A DNA stretch of 64,000 nucleotides from Allacma fusca. Taxonomy: Eukaryota > Arthropoda > Collembola > Symphypleona > Sminthuridae. Positions 10,784 to 22,254 of this stretch are shown piece after piece. Position numbers and translations under genes: made by a program. The stretch covers positions 54,347,131-54,411,130 of the forward strand of contig OX359247.1 in the NCBI GenBank assembly GCA_947179485.1, in the 5' to 3' direction. The notes beneath the pieces are model-generated. The model made no database searches and had not been told where the DNA came from. It was given only the letters and a program-made list of their open reading frames with translations. How positions within the stretch are numbered: position 1 is the stretch's first letter; each line of letters starts with the position of its first letter.

Positions 10784-12130
10784 CATAGCTGCACGTACAT
10801 ATGCACTAGTCTAGTCAAGTCTAATCTTTGTTGTTCGTGGTATTGACTAGTCTAGTCTAGTCAATTCACAGTGGTTTCCAAGAAATCCTAGTCAAGTCAA
10901 GTCAAAGTCACTTTTTAAGTCGAAAATCCTAGTCAAGTCATTCTAGTCTCCTAGTCACGTGCATTTTATTATTGCAGCTGTAGGTGCTGTTTTATTATTT
11001 GTCTTATTATTTATTTATTAGCTAAATCAATTCATAACCAAACCCTGAAAACAATATCAAAGTAGTTCTTATTTTAAGTTTTAACTCCGCCAGTATGTCG
11101 TATGAAGGAAAAGCTCAATTTATTTGAAGGAATTAAATAATTATCTGGCATGAATAAAGAATTGAAACAAATTGGGAAAATTTTGATAATCAGTGCACTA
11201 GAACGGTTAAAGCCCAGGAAACTAACGGATAATACCATTTCATAAGTTCAGTTCAGCGTCTGGTTAGGCTTTTCTAATTAATAAATTACTCATTTTTAAA
11301 TTAATACATTCGGCATACAATATTTGTTGCTCCAACTGCGGTGGCTCAACAGAAGCTCTGTGACCAACAGCTCAGAGAATAGATCGAAACTAGTTGCCTT
11401 GTCGTGATCTTCTCTAGATGTGATTTCGTTTATTTGCTTAAGGAACGGGTTTTCTGGAGATGCTTTACTTTTCAGGATTTCTATGGTTCCTTCTTTAAAC
11501 GTTACCTCAGATTTATTTTTGTATGAAATTGTTACTGCATTAGCTTTGACCTTAATCATTTGGGATATTTATATAAATCTGTATGTCTGGTGATTTCACA
11601 GATTTTCGAGTGAACCTTAGGTGATTCATGTTTTAATATTTTAATATAAATGAGTGTTTTTATTAAATTTCTTTAGACATACGTGATGTATAGAGTATGT
11701 ACTGCTTCTGCCTATATTGTGCAATGAATTAACGGCTTGAATAATTCAGTTATGCACTGCATTTTTCACACTGAATTTATTAATCGTTAAAGGACGCAGT
11801 TAAAAGTCCTGATATGGAAATTGCTTATGGTTTGGAGTCTTTGTTATTGTTACAAGTTTCCCCATTTCCAGTTAAAGCTGCTTCATTGAATTTATTCATC
11901 ATTTGACGACATTCACAAACTGACTAGACTAGTTCCTGCACATTGTTCACCTAGTCAAGTCAAGTCAATAATTATAATTTCTAACGCAAGCCTAGTCTAG
12001 TCAAGTCAATTCTTCACGGTATTCGGTGCTTGCTAGTCAAGTCAAACTAGTCAAATTTACGAAAATCCTTAACTAGTCTAGTCAAGTCTCCCATTTCCTA
12101 GTCAAGTCTGACTAGACTAGTGCAGCAGTG
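10784..12130. mobile_element. hAT-type non-autonomous element (TAGTC/AAGTC words)
   Basis: The 8-bp duplication TCACTATC flanks the element exactly (10776-10783 and 12131-12138). The ends are CATAGCTGCAC on the left and, reverse-complemented, CACTGCTGCAC on the right. Just inside both ends are dense arrays of CTAGTC and AGTCAAGTC (about 10805-10970 and 11925-12120). An 8-bp duplication with short YA..G-type inverted ends is the hAT superfamily pattern. At 1347 bp with no long frame, it cannot code for a transposase. The only inner frame (11559-11296, minus, 87 aa) is not recognised. The superfamily is inferred from ends and duplication length, not from protein. Confidence 0.75.
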
Positions 12131-12138
12131 TCACTATC

Positions 12139-12259
12139 AAGTCTCGACCTGCCCGTTGATTTAAACTTTCGCGGCTTTGGCTTTACAATTCAAACCTTCG
12201 CGGCTCATTTCACTATATAGCAAGCCGCTATGTACTATATTGTTTCCCTATATAGCCAA
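12139..12259. other. GC-richer flank with CGCGGCTTTGGCT words
   Basis: Short stretch after the hAT-type element with ACTTTCGCGGCTTTGGC, AAACCTTCGCGGCTC and CACTATATAGCAAGCC motifs. No gene is seen. Confidence 0.3.
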
Positions 12260-12379
12260 GCAAGTCGGTGGTATATACAGCAAGCCAAGAAGCACAGCGG
12301 GCTGAAACGTTGTCACAGAGGAGAGCTTTTTCAACTCGATCAGCTCGCTCTTCTTCTTGGCTATATACCAACTGCTTGC
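12260..12379. repeat. imperfect inverted repeat (stem-loop)
   Basis: The segment at 12260-12292 (GCAAGT...GTATATAC...CCAAGAAG) and that at 12353-12379 (CTTCTTGG...TATATACC...GCTTGC) are near reverse complements of about 27-33 bases around a 60-base loop. The role is unknown; they may be ends of a small foldback element. Confidence 0.45.
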
Positions 12380-13182
12380 AGCATACTGGAAGCTCACAAT
12401 ATAACGCAATTTTAGATTATCACTTAAAAGCGCTAATCATAATTATTATAAACATTAGAAATAAATCATAAAATTTGGATTAAATTAAGACTGGTATTGA
12501 GAAAAACTACGTTCGGTTACAGCACTGCAGAATTTGAAAAGAGGAGAATTTTAATGACTGAACTTTGTACACATAAATGTGGGATTCCTATTATTAAAAG
12601 AAAATGGAATTGAAAGTACTTATTGCAACAGTTTTTATATTTAACGTCAGATAAATTCTCAGAATTTGTATTGCTGAAGTTATTTGCTCACTATTTTTTA
12701 ATTACAAGTCTTTACATCTATACATTTGATCTTTATATCCCCTAAAAATATCATTAGGAATTAAGGATTGATTTGTAGGAACCATGGACTTGAGTAACAA
12801 TAGCAACTAAAAAATGTTGCGCTAATATAAATTCCTTTCACTTTTCCTATTTTAAATTATCAGTGCGTCCAGTGTCTGAGGCTTCAGTTACATTATTATG
12901 GTACAACTGAGATATACATATACAAATTATAATAACATAAAAAATCATATTTGATCCACTAAGGGGTGAAGCACCATACAGTTATGCAACAGCAAAATTT
13001 AATAACAATGTTGGTTGGTATTAAGTTGATCAAGCGATTAGATAAATTCCCCGTGTATAGCCAAATATTGAGTTTGGGAGAGAACTTTAGTGGGCTGGAG
13101 CGTTGTACCATAATTTTTTGATAATGAATTCCCAACTAGCTTTTTGAAACGAATTGTTAGTCTTACAATTAATTGGGTTGTA
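12380..13182. other. intergenic, no gene seen
   Basis: AT-rich, no recognisable frame or repeat. Confidence 0.45.
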
Positions 13183-13230
13183 AGGGCTAAGGCCATATCG
13201 ACCCTTAATAAATCTATCTATCTATCTATC
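13183..13230 (+). mobile_element. LINE-like 3' tail
   Basis: GGTTGTAAGGGCTAAGGCC followed by a short spacer, AATAAA and (ATCT)n. It matches the block at 68-122, which ends in (ATT)n. This is interpreted as the 3' end of a non-LTR retrotransposon; no coding part is seen. Confidence 0.45.
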
Positions 13231-14986
13231 TTACAATTAATAGTTCACATGTCTTATATGAGATTACTTTGCCCAGCGAAGCAGGCTATTAATATTAAGC
13301 CCTCTCGACATGCCATGATACGGGATCTATAGCAATTTGAGGTTTTGTGCATACTCTCACAATTCTCAAATAATTAACTCTGTGCGAAGCACAGGGCTTT
13401 TACTAGTTATTTAAAATGGCGGCTGGGTTATTGATTTCTTACGCGCCATAATTTCATAGATTTCCAAGGATTTCCAAAAATATGAATTGAAATTTTAATG
13501 GAAACCCGAATGTGTAACACTGAATCTGTTTCTCAAAACACTCCCAAATCTAAGAATCATTTAGCTTCCGTGGCCTTAATTCTGAGGTTGAAATGACAAT
13601 TAAAAGTGAAATCTAAATCCAATTCTGATGTTTTCTTTTAGAGTTTGAAGATTTCACGACAGATCATTCAAATTCCGTTAATAAATCCAAATCTGATTCG
13701 CTTCAGTCTACAATCAGCATAAGATCAAACCATTATAATAGAGTAATTTTGTTGCTTTTAGTGGCGCTCTTATTTAGTATGTACATACAAGCGCTACAAG
13801 TAGTAAATTGAATAAAATGTTGAATGTTAGCTGAAGAATGTCGTAGATATAGAATGCCCCTTTGAAATGCAGAAATACATGGTTAAAAAAATCGTAGAGC
13901 CTCTATAAAAAATTAATATCAGAATAATTTTATTTAGCAATTACAATTATTACAATTAGTATAAAGAATAATTAAATAATCATATATCCGCAAATAAAAT
14001 GCAGAAAATTTTCAGGTCCACTTAAGTTGTAATTAAAATTGATCTTCTGCTCAAGTTCATACGTGAAAAGCATGCATTAAGAATACTTAATTGAAGACGT
14101 CCAAAATTTAAAGCCCAATTGTAGTTAGAAAATAAATAAAGTGAACAAAGACCACGCGTGTACTGACAGCAAAACTGTGGTCATGTGTCATAGTGCCCCA
14201 ATTCTCCAGAGAATGTAAATGCTGAGGAGTTAGTCTTCCAACACGTATGTGTACATACATGTTCAAAAACATCCATTCAGAGAAGATAAGATGAGAGATG
14301 AGCCCAAAGGAAAAGTTTCTTGGAATGCTTGTTTATCCTAATCTAAAATAGAAACAATAACAGCGGGAGAGACTTTGTCTGAATCTGTAGCCTCAATGCG
14401 TCAATTACTTCTCAGTTGGAAGTGATTTCATTAGAAGAGCATTGTTGGTCCAGAGTCATAATTCCCACTAATTTCATCTTCTTGTCAACCTACTTAAAAC
14501 ATCTCGAGCAGGAGACCACTTGAGAGAATATCTCTTTAGATGAGAGTAGCTCCACGGCGGGTTACAAATAATTCTAGATTAATCTCCGACTGTTCCAAAC
14601 TCCCGTCAAAGTTATTTTCTTCTCGACGAATCTTAATTACAATTATTTAGCTTACAGATTCAGATAAAGCGGAGAAATCACGTCTGTCCCTGGCGGTTCC
14701 CCATCATCATCATAATCAGGCTCTTTCTTTCCCAAGCACAATATCCACTATATTTGTATGGTGGGGGAGAATAAGAGAAGAATTCAATTAATTTGATAGA
14801 CAGTACAGTCTCGTTATAGGGGACCCCCATGTGAGAATAACTTCTCTCCAGGATCAAATTTGTACGGATATTCTTCGTTTAATAGAATGATGACTCTGTC
14901 TTCTGATTCTTGTCTTTCTTGAGGGGTGCTCTTTTAGAGAGAGCTTCCTGCATGTACTTTAAATTATATTTCCTTCCGGTAAATTC
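13231..14986. other. intergenic, no gene seen
   Basis: No coding or repeat feature beyond short AT-rich frames. Its right end leads into a probable Pol II promoter at 14987. Confidence 0.4.
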
Positions 14987-15029
14987 TATAAAAGCCGGGG
15001 TTTCCCTAGACATCTCCTCTTTGCCAGTC
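14987..15029 (+). promoter_or_regulatory. probable TATA promoter for EB-like gene 1
   Basis: TATAAAAG (14987-14994) is followed about 35-40 bases later by a CCAGTCAATC initiator-like stretch. The sequence after it ends at a strong donor, ACAG/GTAAGG, at 15269/15270. The next strong acceptor preceding a start codon on this strand is at 19629-19630, 30 bases before the ATG at 19661. I infer a 5'UTR exon here; transcripts would have to confirm it. Confidence 0.45.
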
Positions 15030-15269
15030 AATCTTTTCTGGGGTAGACATTTAATCAGTTCTCGAAATTCTTAGTTGTGAGCGAAGCTGAGAAGGTGTCC
15101 CTTAAAGTCAAATTAATTATTCAAGTCTGACAAAAATATTTTCAATAATTTAAATAGTCATACCTTATTCCACTAGTTTAAACAAGGAGTGTTGTTACTT
15201 CTCGAAGTCTCATACTTTTCAAGTTCTCTACAGTTTGGCTACAAGGCTTCGTTCCAGCTCTACATACAG
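15026..15269 (+). other. inferred 5'UTR exon of EB-like gene 1
   Basis: Non-coding stretch between a TATA/initiator and the donor CATACAG/GTAAGG. The intron to 19630 would be about 4.4 kb, ends in a long T-rich tract and AG, and would contain the hAT-type element at 15571-16782. This is inference from splice signals only. Confidence 0.4.
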
Positions 15270-15570
15270 GTAAGGTAGCGTTATTATACGTTACGTTAAC
15301 GTCATTGCATATTAATTCCTAAATCCAACATGCGGGCTAACAAGATCCCAAATCCGAATAAATTTGTCAACATCCGAAATCCAGGTAATCACATTTTTTT
15401 TCCTAATCCAAAGTCCAGGTTACCACAAATGCATAATTTTTAAGAGCCAAAATCAGAATTGCCATATTTCATGCAACAATCCAAAATTCGGTACCTTGGA
15501 ATTTTCTTCATGCATCCATAATTCATAATTCAAAGTTGAAACAGTTGTGGCTTTGTTGTAAATACACAAA

Positions 15571-16782
15571 CATGGATGGGAATGGATTAATAATCCCGGA
15601 TTAATTTAATCCCGGATTACAAAATTTATAAGAAATAATTGATCCCAATCCTAATCCAAGTGTTGAGCAAAGTTGAATCTAATCCTTACTCCTCAATCCC
15701 GGCTCAGTGCTTTCGTTTTAATCTATTTGTCAAAGCCATTTATTTGCATGGCCACGAATTAAACCCCAATCCTAACACAATACTTGATGAATCATTTTGT
15801 CAATCCTAATCCCAAAATCCGCTGCCGTCAGTAGTGTGTATTGGATTGTATCTACGGTTATGCCCAAGGCTAACGTTTTTAAACAAGAGTCATGTCGTTT
15901 TTGTTTGTAGAAATATAAATGTAGAAAAGAATGTGGCAACATAGTAGTAGCTTAAAGCTTTTTTACTGATTACGGTGTAACAAATTCTCCGTACTCTTGC
16001 TCCAAATCTGTGTATATTTTGATTACCAGTATTTTAGTTTAATACAATAATTGAAACATGTACCATAAACATGTAGATTGGAATTGGGATGTAAACTGTT
16101 GAACTATATCTTTCTGTTTTAAGATTATGATTTCTGGTTCCACTCCATCCACAATAATTTCCCGCATACTAGTGAGTTTGAATAACTGGAACCAACCTTG
16201 TAATTTAAACCAGCTATTTGGATATTTACGTCATCGCATTATTCGCCAAATTCGCCAGAATTAAATGCCGAATTTGTGGTGGCCAATAGTGCAAAACATC
16301 TACATACATGTGTATGTGCTGACAAATGTTGTGAATCTAATTTGTTTATGATTTAAATTACTAATCCTTTAGAAATGTTTTGATCATTTGTTTTCTTCAT
16401 CAATCCCTTAATGTCTGCATCTTTATTGGATATCGCCAATCCAATGTAAGTCTGCGAAATCCTACTCATCAATCTTAATTATTATTATTTAATCATTAAT
16501 CTAATCCAAGTGTTTTCGAATTTTTCTCCTCAATCCGTTAATCCAATCCAAGTGTTTTGGAATTTTTCTCCTCAATCCGTTAATCCAATCCAAGTGATCG
16601 GAATTTTCCTCCTCAATCCGTTCAGTCAATCCAAGTCATCGGAATTTCCCCCCTCAATTCATTAATCCAATCCAAGTGATTGGAATTTTTCCCCTGAATC
16701 CGTTAATTCAATCCAAGTGATTGTAATATTTTTGCTCAATCCCTTAATCCAATCCTTAATCTGTGTAAATTTCCCATCTCTG
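15571..16782. mobile_element. hAT-type non-autonomous element (AATCC words)
   Basis: The 8-bp duplication TACACAAA flanks it (15563-15570 and 16783-16790). The left end is CATGGATGGGAATGG; the right end reverse-complemented is CAGAGATGGGAAATT. Inside both ends the word AATCC (TTAATCC, GGATTAATAATCCCGG, AATCCAATCCAAG) is repeated densely, most strongly at 16430-16770 with near-tandem units of about 57 bp. It is 1212 bp with no transposase frame. Confidence 0.75.
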
Positions 16783-16790
16783 TACACAAA

Positions 16791-19630
16791 TACAACCTCA
16801 AGTCACCTGCTCCAAATTTAAGAATCAGTGGAAATATAGATAATAAAACTTATATCTTCTTAACTGTATACTTGTATTAAATTACACTGTATACATAATG
16901 TGCATCCTTTAAAGACGCAAAATCAGACTCTCTTCTCTTGTTTTACGATTTAAATCAGCAAGCATTGTAATTGGATGTACTTTAATAAAATTCAATCCAA
17001 TCAAGTGTAATCCCCCTGTAGAAGTTGCTTATTCTTAAAAAATAATTTCCCTAAAGATAATCCCATGAAAATTCACCCCCCCCCCATTTGTAAATATATA
17101 TTTTATCCCTGGATATTGTCTTCACGTTACAATAATGCCTGGCAAAGCTCATCAACTCTTTTAAATAGCTTCAACAAAAATAAATCATTTTCCCTCCGTT
17201 CAAACTTCCCTCACATCCACAGGCATTGAAAACTGAATTTTGATACTTAAAAAGATCCATTCAGAACCAAATGAATCCCCTTAACATTTCCACAATCGCA
17301 GCATTTTGAAATAATTTTATGAACAAACTGTCCATCCAAAAATGGGCAGAGGGCAGACCAAAATTATTTTTCTCTACATTCTTCTTGTACTTCCGCTCCT
17401 CAAGCTTAATTTCCCCAGACCTGATCTCTGTTCTAACTGGTCGCATCCACAGTTCTCAACTCTAGAGATCCTTCCTACAGCTCCTTGGAAATCCCATAAA
17501 ATGTCCTACAAACTAGCGTTGATATATTTTTGATACAAACAACAGCTGCTTAATTTTTTCAACTGAATGAAACAAATATTATAGAAATATTTGAGAAGGC
17601 TTTCCTACAAACATGAGGAATCAAATATTTCGATCTAACTTATTCCTTTTGTACGAGGGATTGTGGAGGATAAGGAAAAGGATATGACACTCCCTGTATA
17701 CTCGTTCCACTTCACCCCAATGTTTATTAAGATACAAGATCTTCAAATAACAACATGTGTTAACGTTATAGCCAAGGACCAAACACAATCCCATTGAGAA
17801 TTTCCTTCAGAGCATTTCTTTCAATAGCAATAAAACCCCTTCACAATTTTATTGCTCCAAACAAACCTAAAAAAATATAAACTTCCAACCCTCTATGCAT
17901 TGGTATAACAATATCACAACAACAAACAAGGGCTCGATTTCCATTTTTGCTATGTCACTCCTCAATGAACATTTTATTGCAACTTCTTATAAAAATCTTT
18001 GTAGTACTTACGTATCTGGAGCAGGAGCATTACACAGTGCTTTCTGTATAAAAACAATTACGCAGATACTTAAATACTGCCATTATTCTCGTTTCCTAAT
18101 GTAACGATAAGTTCCTACAAGGCATAATTAACTACTGCACTTTAACACTTTAACATGAATCTGTCTACGTCATTCACTTCTCGCATTTCTATACTCACAA
18201 TGTGCATATTAAAAATGTTGATGGTTGATAATTCCTAAAAGTCTTCATCAGGAACGCGGAACGAGAACCAGTTCCAGTGAAATTATTAAACAAAACAAAT
18301 CCAATTAGCAACCTCACAATCAGTGCAGCATTGACATTCCTCATATGATGATTAACGCGGGAAGTTAAGAAAGTTCATTAAATTTTTCAAACGTTTCTGC
18401 ACTTGTTGTTTACTGTCTCCGTTTATTTCGCTCTGAATATTCGTCTCTCTATTAAAAATTGATAACAGTTTGCTTGAATTTTTGAAAATATTATAATTAT
18501 CCGATAACAAACCTCGAAGAAGCCCAACCAGGAAAGTCCAGAATTTGTTTCAGGAAGTTATTTGACAGTCATTTAAAATTCCACTGATTCTGATGAGAGT
18601 ATTGTCAATACGTTGGCGTAAGTTCAGTTCGTATCGTTAATATAATTACCACAAGCAAATTTTATTTTGGGTTTGTTATGCAAAAGTTGTAGCCTGTAAT
18701 CTCTGACTCTTGTACTATTACAGTGTGCCCATCTTATAAGGGACTGTCTTGCAAGAATCATTTCTGAACAGAGTCCAAAATATTGGTATATTCCGGAGCA
18801 TCAGGAATTTGTGGGATTTTGAGAGGGAGCAGATCATTTAAGTGTCAAATATATTTGGAGGGGGACTCTCATTGACAGCAGACTGTATCATATGGGTGTA
18901 TAAATACGGTTGACTGTCATTATCCAAATCGAGGACTGGCGTATCCATCAGTGTAATATAATTTGTAAGAGCTGTAATTTAATAGTGTAATAGGTCCCAC
19001 AGTATATTGTATATTGGAGTCAGGAGCTGTGGCCTAAGTGTTCTGGTATAGTTATTATTTCGGCCCATTTTATTGTTTAGCGGCTTGTTCCGATACAGTA
19101 ATAGCTCTAATTTATTTTGTATGTGAGTGTGGGTTGTTGTGACTGAGCTGGGAGAGTGTTACTATTTAGTGATCGTTTATGAAGTGACGTGTGCTGATTG
19201 TGAGTCGTTAGAGTTTAATCTCTGGCTCGGGGATATAGTCATATTTGAAGATAATAATAATAAAAACGGTGAGGGATCATTCTCTTGAGCCTGCCTTTCC
19301 TTGGGAATGGACTTTGTATAAGGTTGAGATCACTTCAAGTGTTGGAGGATTACGTCACTTTTGAAGGGTAATTTTAAGATTTTTGGTTACTAAGAATATT
19401 TATATCTAGAGAAGTATTTCGAGGTAATTTCCTGTTATGGGAGCTCAGATGGAGAGTGTTTTTAAAATTTGTTATTCGGTGTGAATTTTTGTATACATAT
19501 GCTATATTGCATTCGTTGGGGGAACTACTGTCGTTGTTGACTTTGAAGGCTTAATGTTTGGGCTCATTTGGTAGGGGTTCACGGTTTGTTTATAACTGTT
19601 GTTATTATCGTTTTTTTATTGTTTTTTTAG
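16791..19630. other. probable 5'UTR intron of EB-like gene 1; no gene seen
   Basis: No coding frame is convincing. It ends in a T-rich tract and TTTTTTTAG (acceptor at 19629-19630) just upstream of the ATG at 19661. This supports reading it as the distal part of a long leader intron. Confidence 0.4.
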
Positions 19631-19660
19631 CCTTTTGCTGGGCTTTGGAATAATTACAAT

Positions 19661-20371
19661 ATGGAAAGGTTCATTGTGTTGGTTTCGCTCGTGACTTGTA
19701 TTCTGGGAGCATCGTTGGACGCTGGGTCGGAGACTGGGACAGTCCCCTGTGACATTGGAGACCCGAACTTCGTTTGGGACTCAGCTTTGAAGGAGTGTTT
19801 ACAGATTGGGAATAACACATTGCTGTCCAGGTGCAAGTCGGATTTGCAGTGTCTGAAGAGCTCGTTAGGGAAGTTGAGTCGGTGTAGTCCGGAGAATGGT
19901 CTTTGTGAATGTTATGACTGGGACAGTCAGGACCGGGCGGCTACCATTTGTTTCAATGAGAAATGTTACCTGAAGAAGCACTTGGAGGATTTCTGCTCAG
20001 AGGATGAGGAATGTCAGGCAGGAGTTCATGTGGACGCGGTTTGTGTGAAACACCCGAATTTCCTTCCGCATGAGACGGTCTGCATGTGTCCGGAAGGACG
20101 AAGCTGTAAGAATTTGGGGGATAATTGTGAGTCCAATCGGGAATGTGAGGATGGGGTGAGTCACAATGCGATCTGCAGTATTCATATTGGAGAGTTCGTT
20201 TGTGTCTGCCCGGAAGGGAAGGTCTGTGTCAAGGAGATGCGGGAGTATTCTGGAAATCTCGGGACTCTCGAAATCGTCGGGATTGTGGCAGGTGTTCTCG
20301 GAGCCATTGCTATTATATCTGTAGTGGTTGTGCTTGTATTGAGGTGTAGGAAAACAGATTATTTTGTGTGA
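19661..20371 (+). CDS. Cys-rich EB-like single-pass membrane protein
   Basis: One uninterrupted frame of 236 aa. Residues 1-17 are a signal peptide (hydrophobic FIVLVSLVTCILGA core). Residues about 30-200 hold three Cys-rich units of the C-x(4-5)-C...C-x-C pattern (SRCKSDLQC, DFCSEDEEC, DNCESNREC, each closed by a C-x-C such as LCEC, CMC, CVC). These look like EB or related EGF-type modules. Residues about 205-228 (GIVAGVLGAIAIISVVVVLVL) are a transmembrane helix followed by a short RCRKTDYFV tail, so the Cys-rich part would be extracellular or lumenal. The second and third units share PEG(R/K) with the gene at 22255, marking the two as tandem paralogues. The start is the first Met of the frame, 30 bases after a strong acceptor. 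Ligand and function are unknown. Confidence 0.85.
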   Translation: MERFIVLVSLVTCILGASLDAGSETGTVPCDIGDPNFVWDSALKECLQIGNNTLLSRCKSDLQCLKSSLGKLSRCSPENGLCECYDWDSQDRAATICFNEKCYLKKHLEDFCSEDEECQAGVHVDAVCVKHPNFLPHETVCMCPEGRSCKNLGDNCESNRECEDGVSHNAICSIHIGEFVCVCPEGKVCVKEMREYSGNLGTLEIVGIVAGVLGAIAIISVVVVLVLRCRKTDYFV

Positions 20372-21926
20372 ATTTTTCGCGACATAGACAGGCTTTTATG
20401 GAATATCGAAGAATGTACTCATTCCTCAGTACCAATTATAATACTTAAACAACTCGAACGTAATGTTTCAATTGTGTTCACGCTCTATGTACTGTAAGAA
20501 CCAATTATTATTATTTTTGATTTATGTAATCAATTGTACTTGTATCGCTCAACTGTGTTTATAGATAGTTTTGTAGGAATTATGCTGTGCCCTAAATAGC
20601 CTTTTGCTAGTAAAATCGATTAAGAAATATAACTAATTTAATCCAGACCTTCGATCTCAATTTGATGCTAAATTCACTAGCGCTTCTTTCACTTGTTGAG
20701 ATTAGTCTCTGTCAGACTGCAGTAATTCTTTAAAGACAACTCCATTGACTCAGTTTCCTAAAATACTTCAAATGATTAAATTATGAATTCTTTGTACGAA
20801 CTTATCACCAGGATTTAATCGATTACTGTGAACATTGGCCTTGCATCCGGCTTCCGCCTGCCGTCATTGCAATTACCAGGTCAATCCTTGTCATCGTTGA
20901 TGATGATCTCACTTTTTCAAACGAAGTGTGACATCAATATATGTTTTTCAGGTCATAAAAAGCTGCAAATAATTGCTGTACGGCCTATGTAGACTTTACA
21001 AGATAGATGACAATATTTATCTGAGTGACACACAAAGGCACATGAATTGCCTTGAGTCATAAAAAATATGTATATACATATATATATTATCAGCGCTGCC
21101 TAGTTTTTTCCTCGAAAATAATCACATTTGGGATTTAGCTTGTTATGCAGTAATACGTTCTGTAATCTTCACCGAAGATAATCGAATCAGAAGGACGGTT
21201 TCCCGTAGCCAATGCAATAGGGAAAGCTCAATATAATTAATTACTCTAAAATTGAAACAAATATTACGTTTAGATGATACTTTTTCTTCAAGTATCTAAT
21301 AATGATTATTATCGGATAATACCGATATTTCATGTATAATTCTGATTTCAGTTTTTGAAAGGTTTGCATACGTTAAATTGGTTAAGACATTTCAGGGATG
21401 TCACCATCAAGGAAGATAATTTTTTTTTCAAATTGTTGGAATCCCTACAAGCAGGACATGATTATGTAAGAGTGATGAGTAATGTGTTAGATGATAGGAA
21501 ACAAATGTTGAATAATTACTGTGGAAAGCTTATGGGAGTCTGATGGGTCTGTCCATAGTGTGTATGCTAAGACCTTAAAGCTATACATATGTGCAATGAC
21601 AATGAGTACTCTTTCCGATATTGTAAATAACGTTCAGATAACGAAGGAAGTCCGTGAAAAAAGGCTATGAGTCCCACACTAGTTATCTTTACCTCTGAAT
21701 ATCTGCAAAAATTGTAGCTACTTTTCTTTCGGTTGTATGTACATTCATACACCATATTCTGGCCCGTTATATTTGAAGTGGACAAACGTATTTATACATG
21801 AGTACATCATTGTAAAAACACTGACGTGTATGATTACCTACAAATATAAAGAATGCACATGTATGTACAAAATATGTTATCATATCCTCCAATCAGCCAT
21901 TCACACATGTTTGCTTGAAAATCGAC
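20372..21926. other. intergenic between EB-like genes
   Basis: 3' flank of EB-like gene 1. A frame at 21355-21543 (62 aa, preceded by TTTCAG) looks somewhat protein-like, but it has no recognisable domain or partner exon and is not called as a gene. Confidence 0.35.
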
Positions 21927-21934
21927 TATATAAA
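21927..21934 (+). promoter_or_regulatory. TATA-like box upstream of EB-like gene 2
   Basis: TATATAAA followed about 33 bases later by CGTCATT, a weak initiator match. It would give a leader of about 295 bases to the ATG at 22255. No closer TATA box is seen. Confidence 0.35.
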
Positions 21935-22254
21935 GGTATATGTGTAAAAGGACATCCCGTCATTAAGCCTACCCAAAAAGTAGCACCCAAAGCCTTATCA
22001 TAAGTGCTGTCTGCCTTGATGTCGCTCAGTGCAAATTTTTTTGTGAGCTGGATAAACTCTTGATACCTTCTTTTATCTAGCACTCGGCACTCCCGGCTAC
22101 AGTTAAAATTGCAGACTGTGGTCTGGCTGATTTCCTTCGGAAATTATATCCTCCATTATAGTTTAAATTTGTCAAGTCATTCTGCCAGTTTTTCCAGAGA
22201 GTTAGCTTAAAAATTACGTTAGGAGTTACCAGATAATTTTAGTAAATTATTAAA

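Noticed and set aside
11296-11559. Minus-strand frame inside the hAT-type element as transposase
   Set aside because: 87 residues with no recognisable transposase motif; left as unexplained inner sequence.
18899-18952. TATAAATA followed by ATCAGTG as promoter of EB-like gene 1
   Set aside because: The spacing of about 50 bases is too long for a TATA-initiator pair, and the leader-intron model from 14987 fits the acceptor at 19630 better.
21355-21543. 62-residue frame after TTTCAG
   Set aside because: No domain, no partner exons and no donor; one isolated short frame is not enough.
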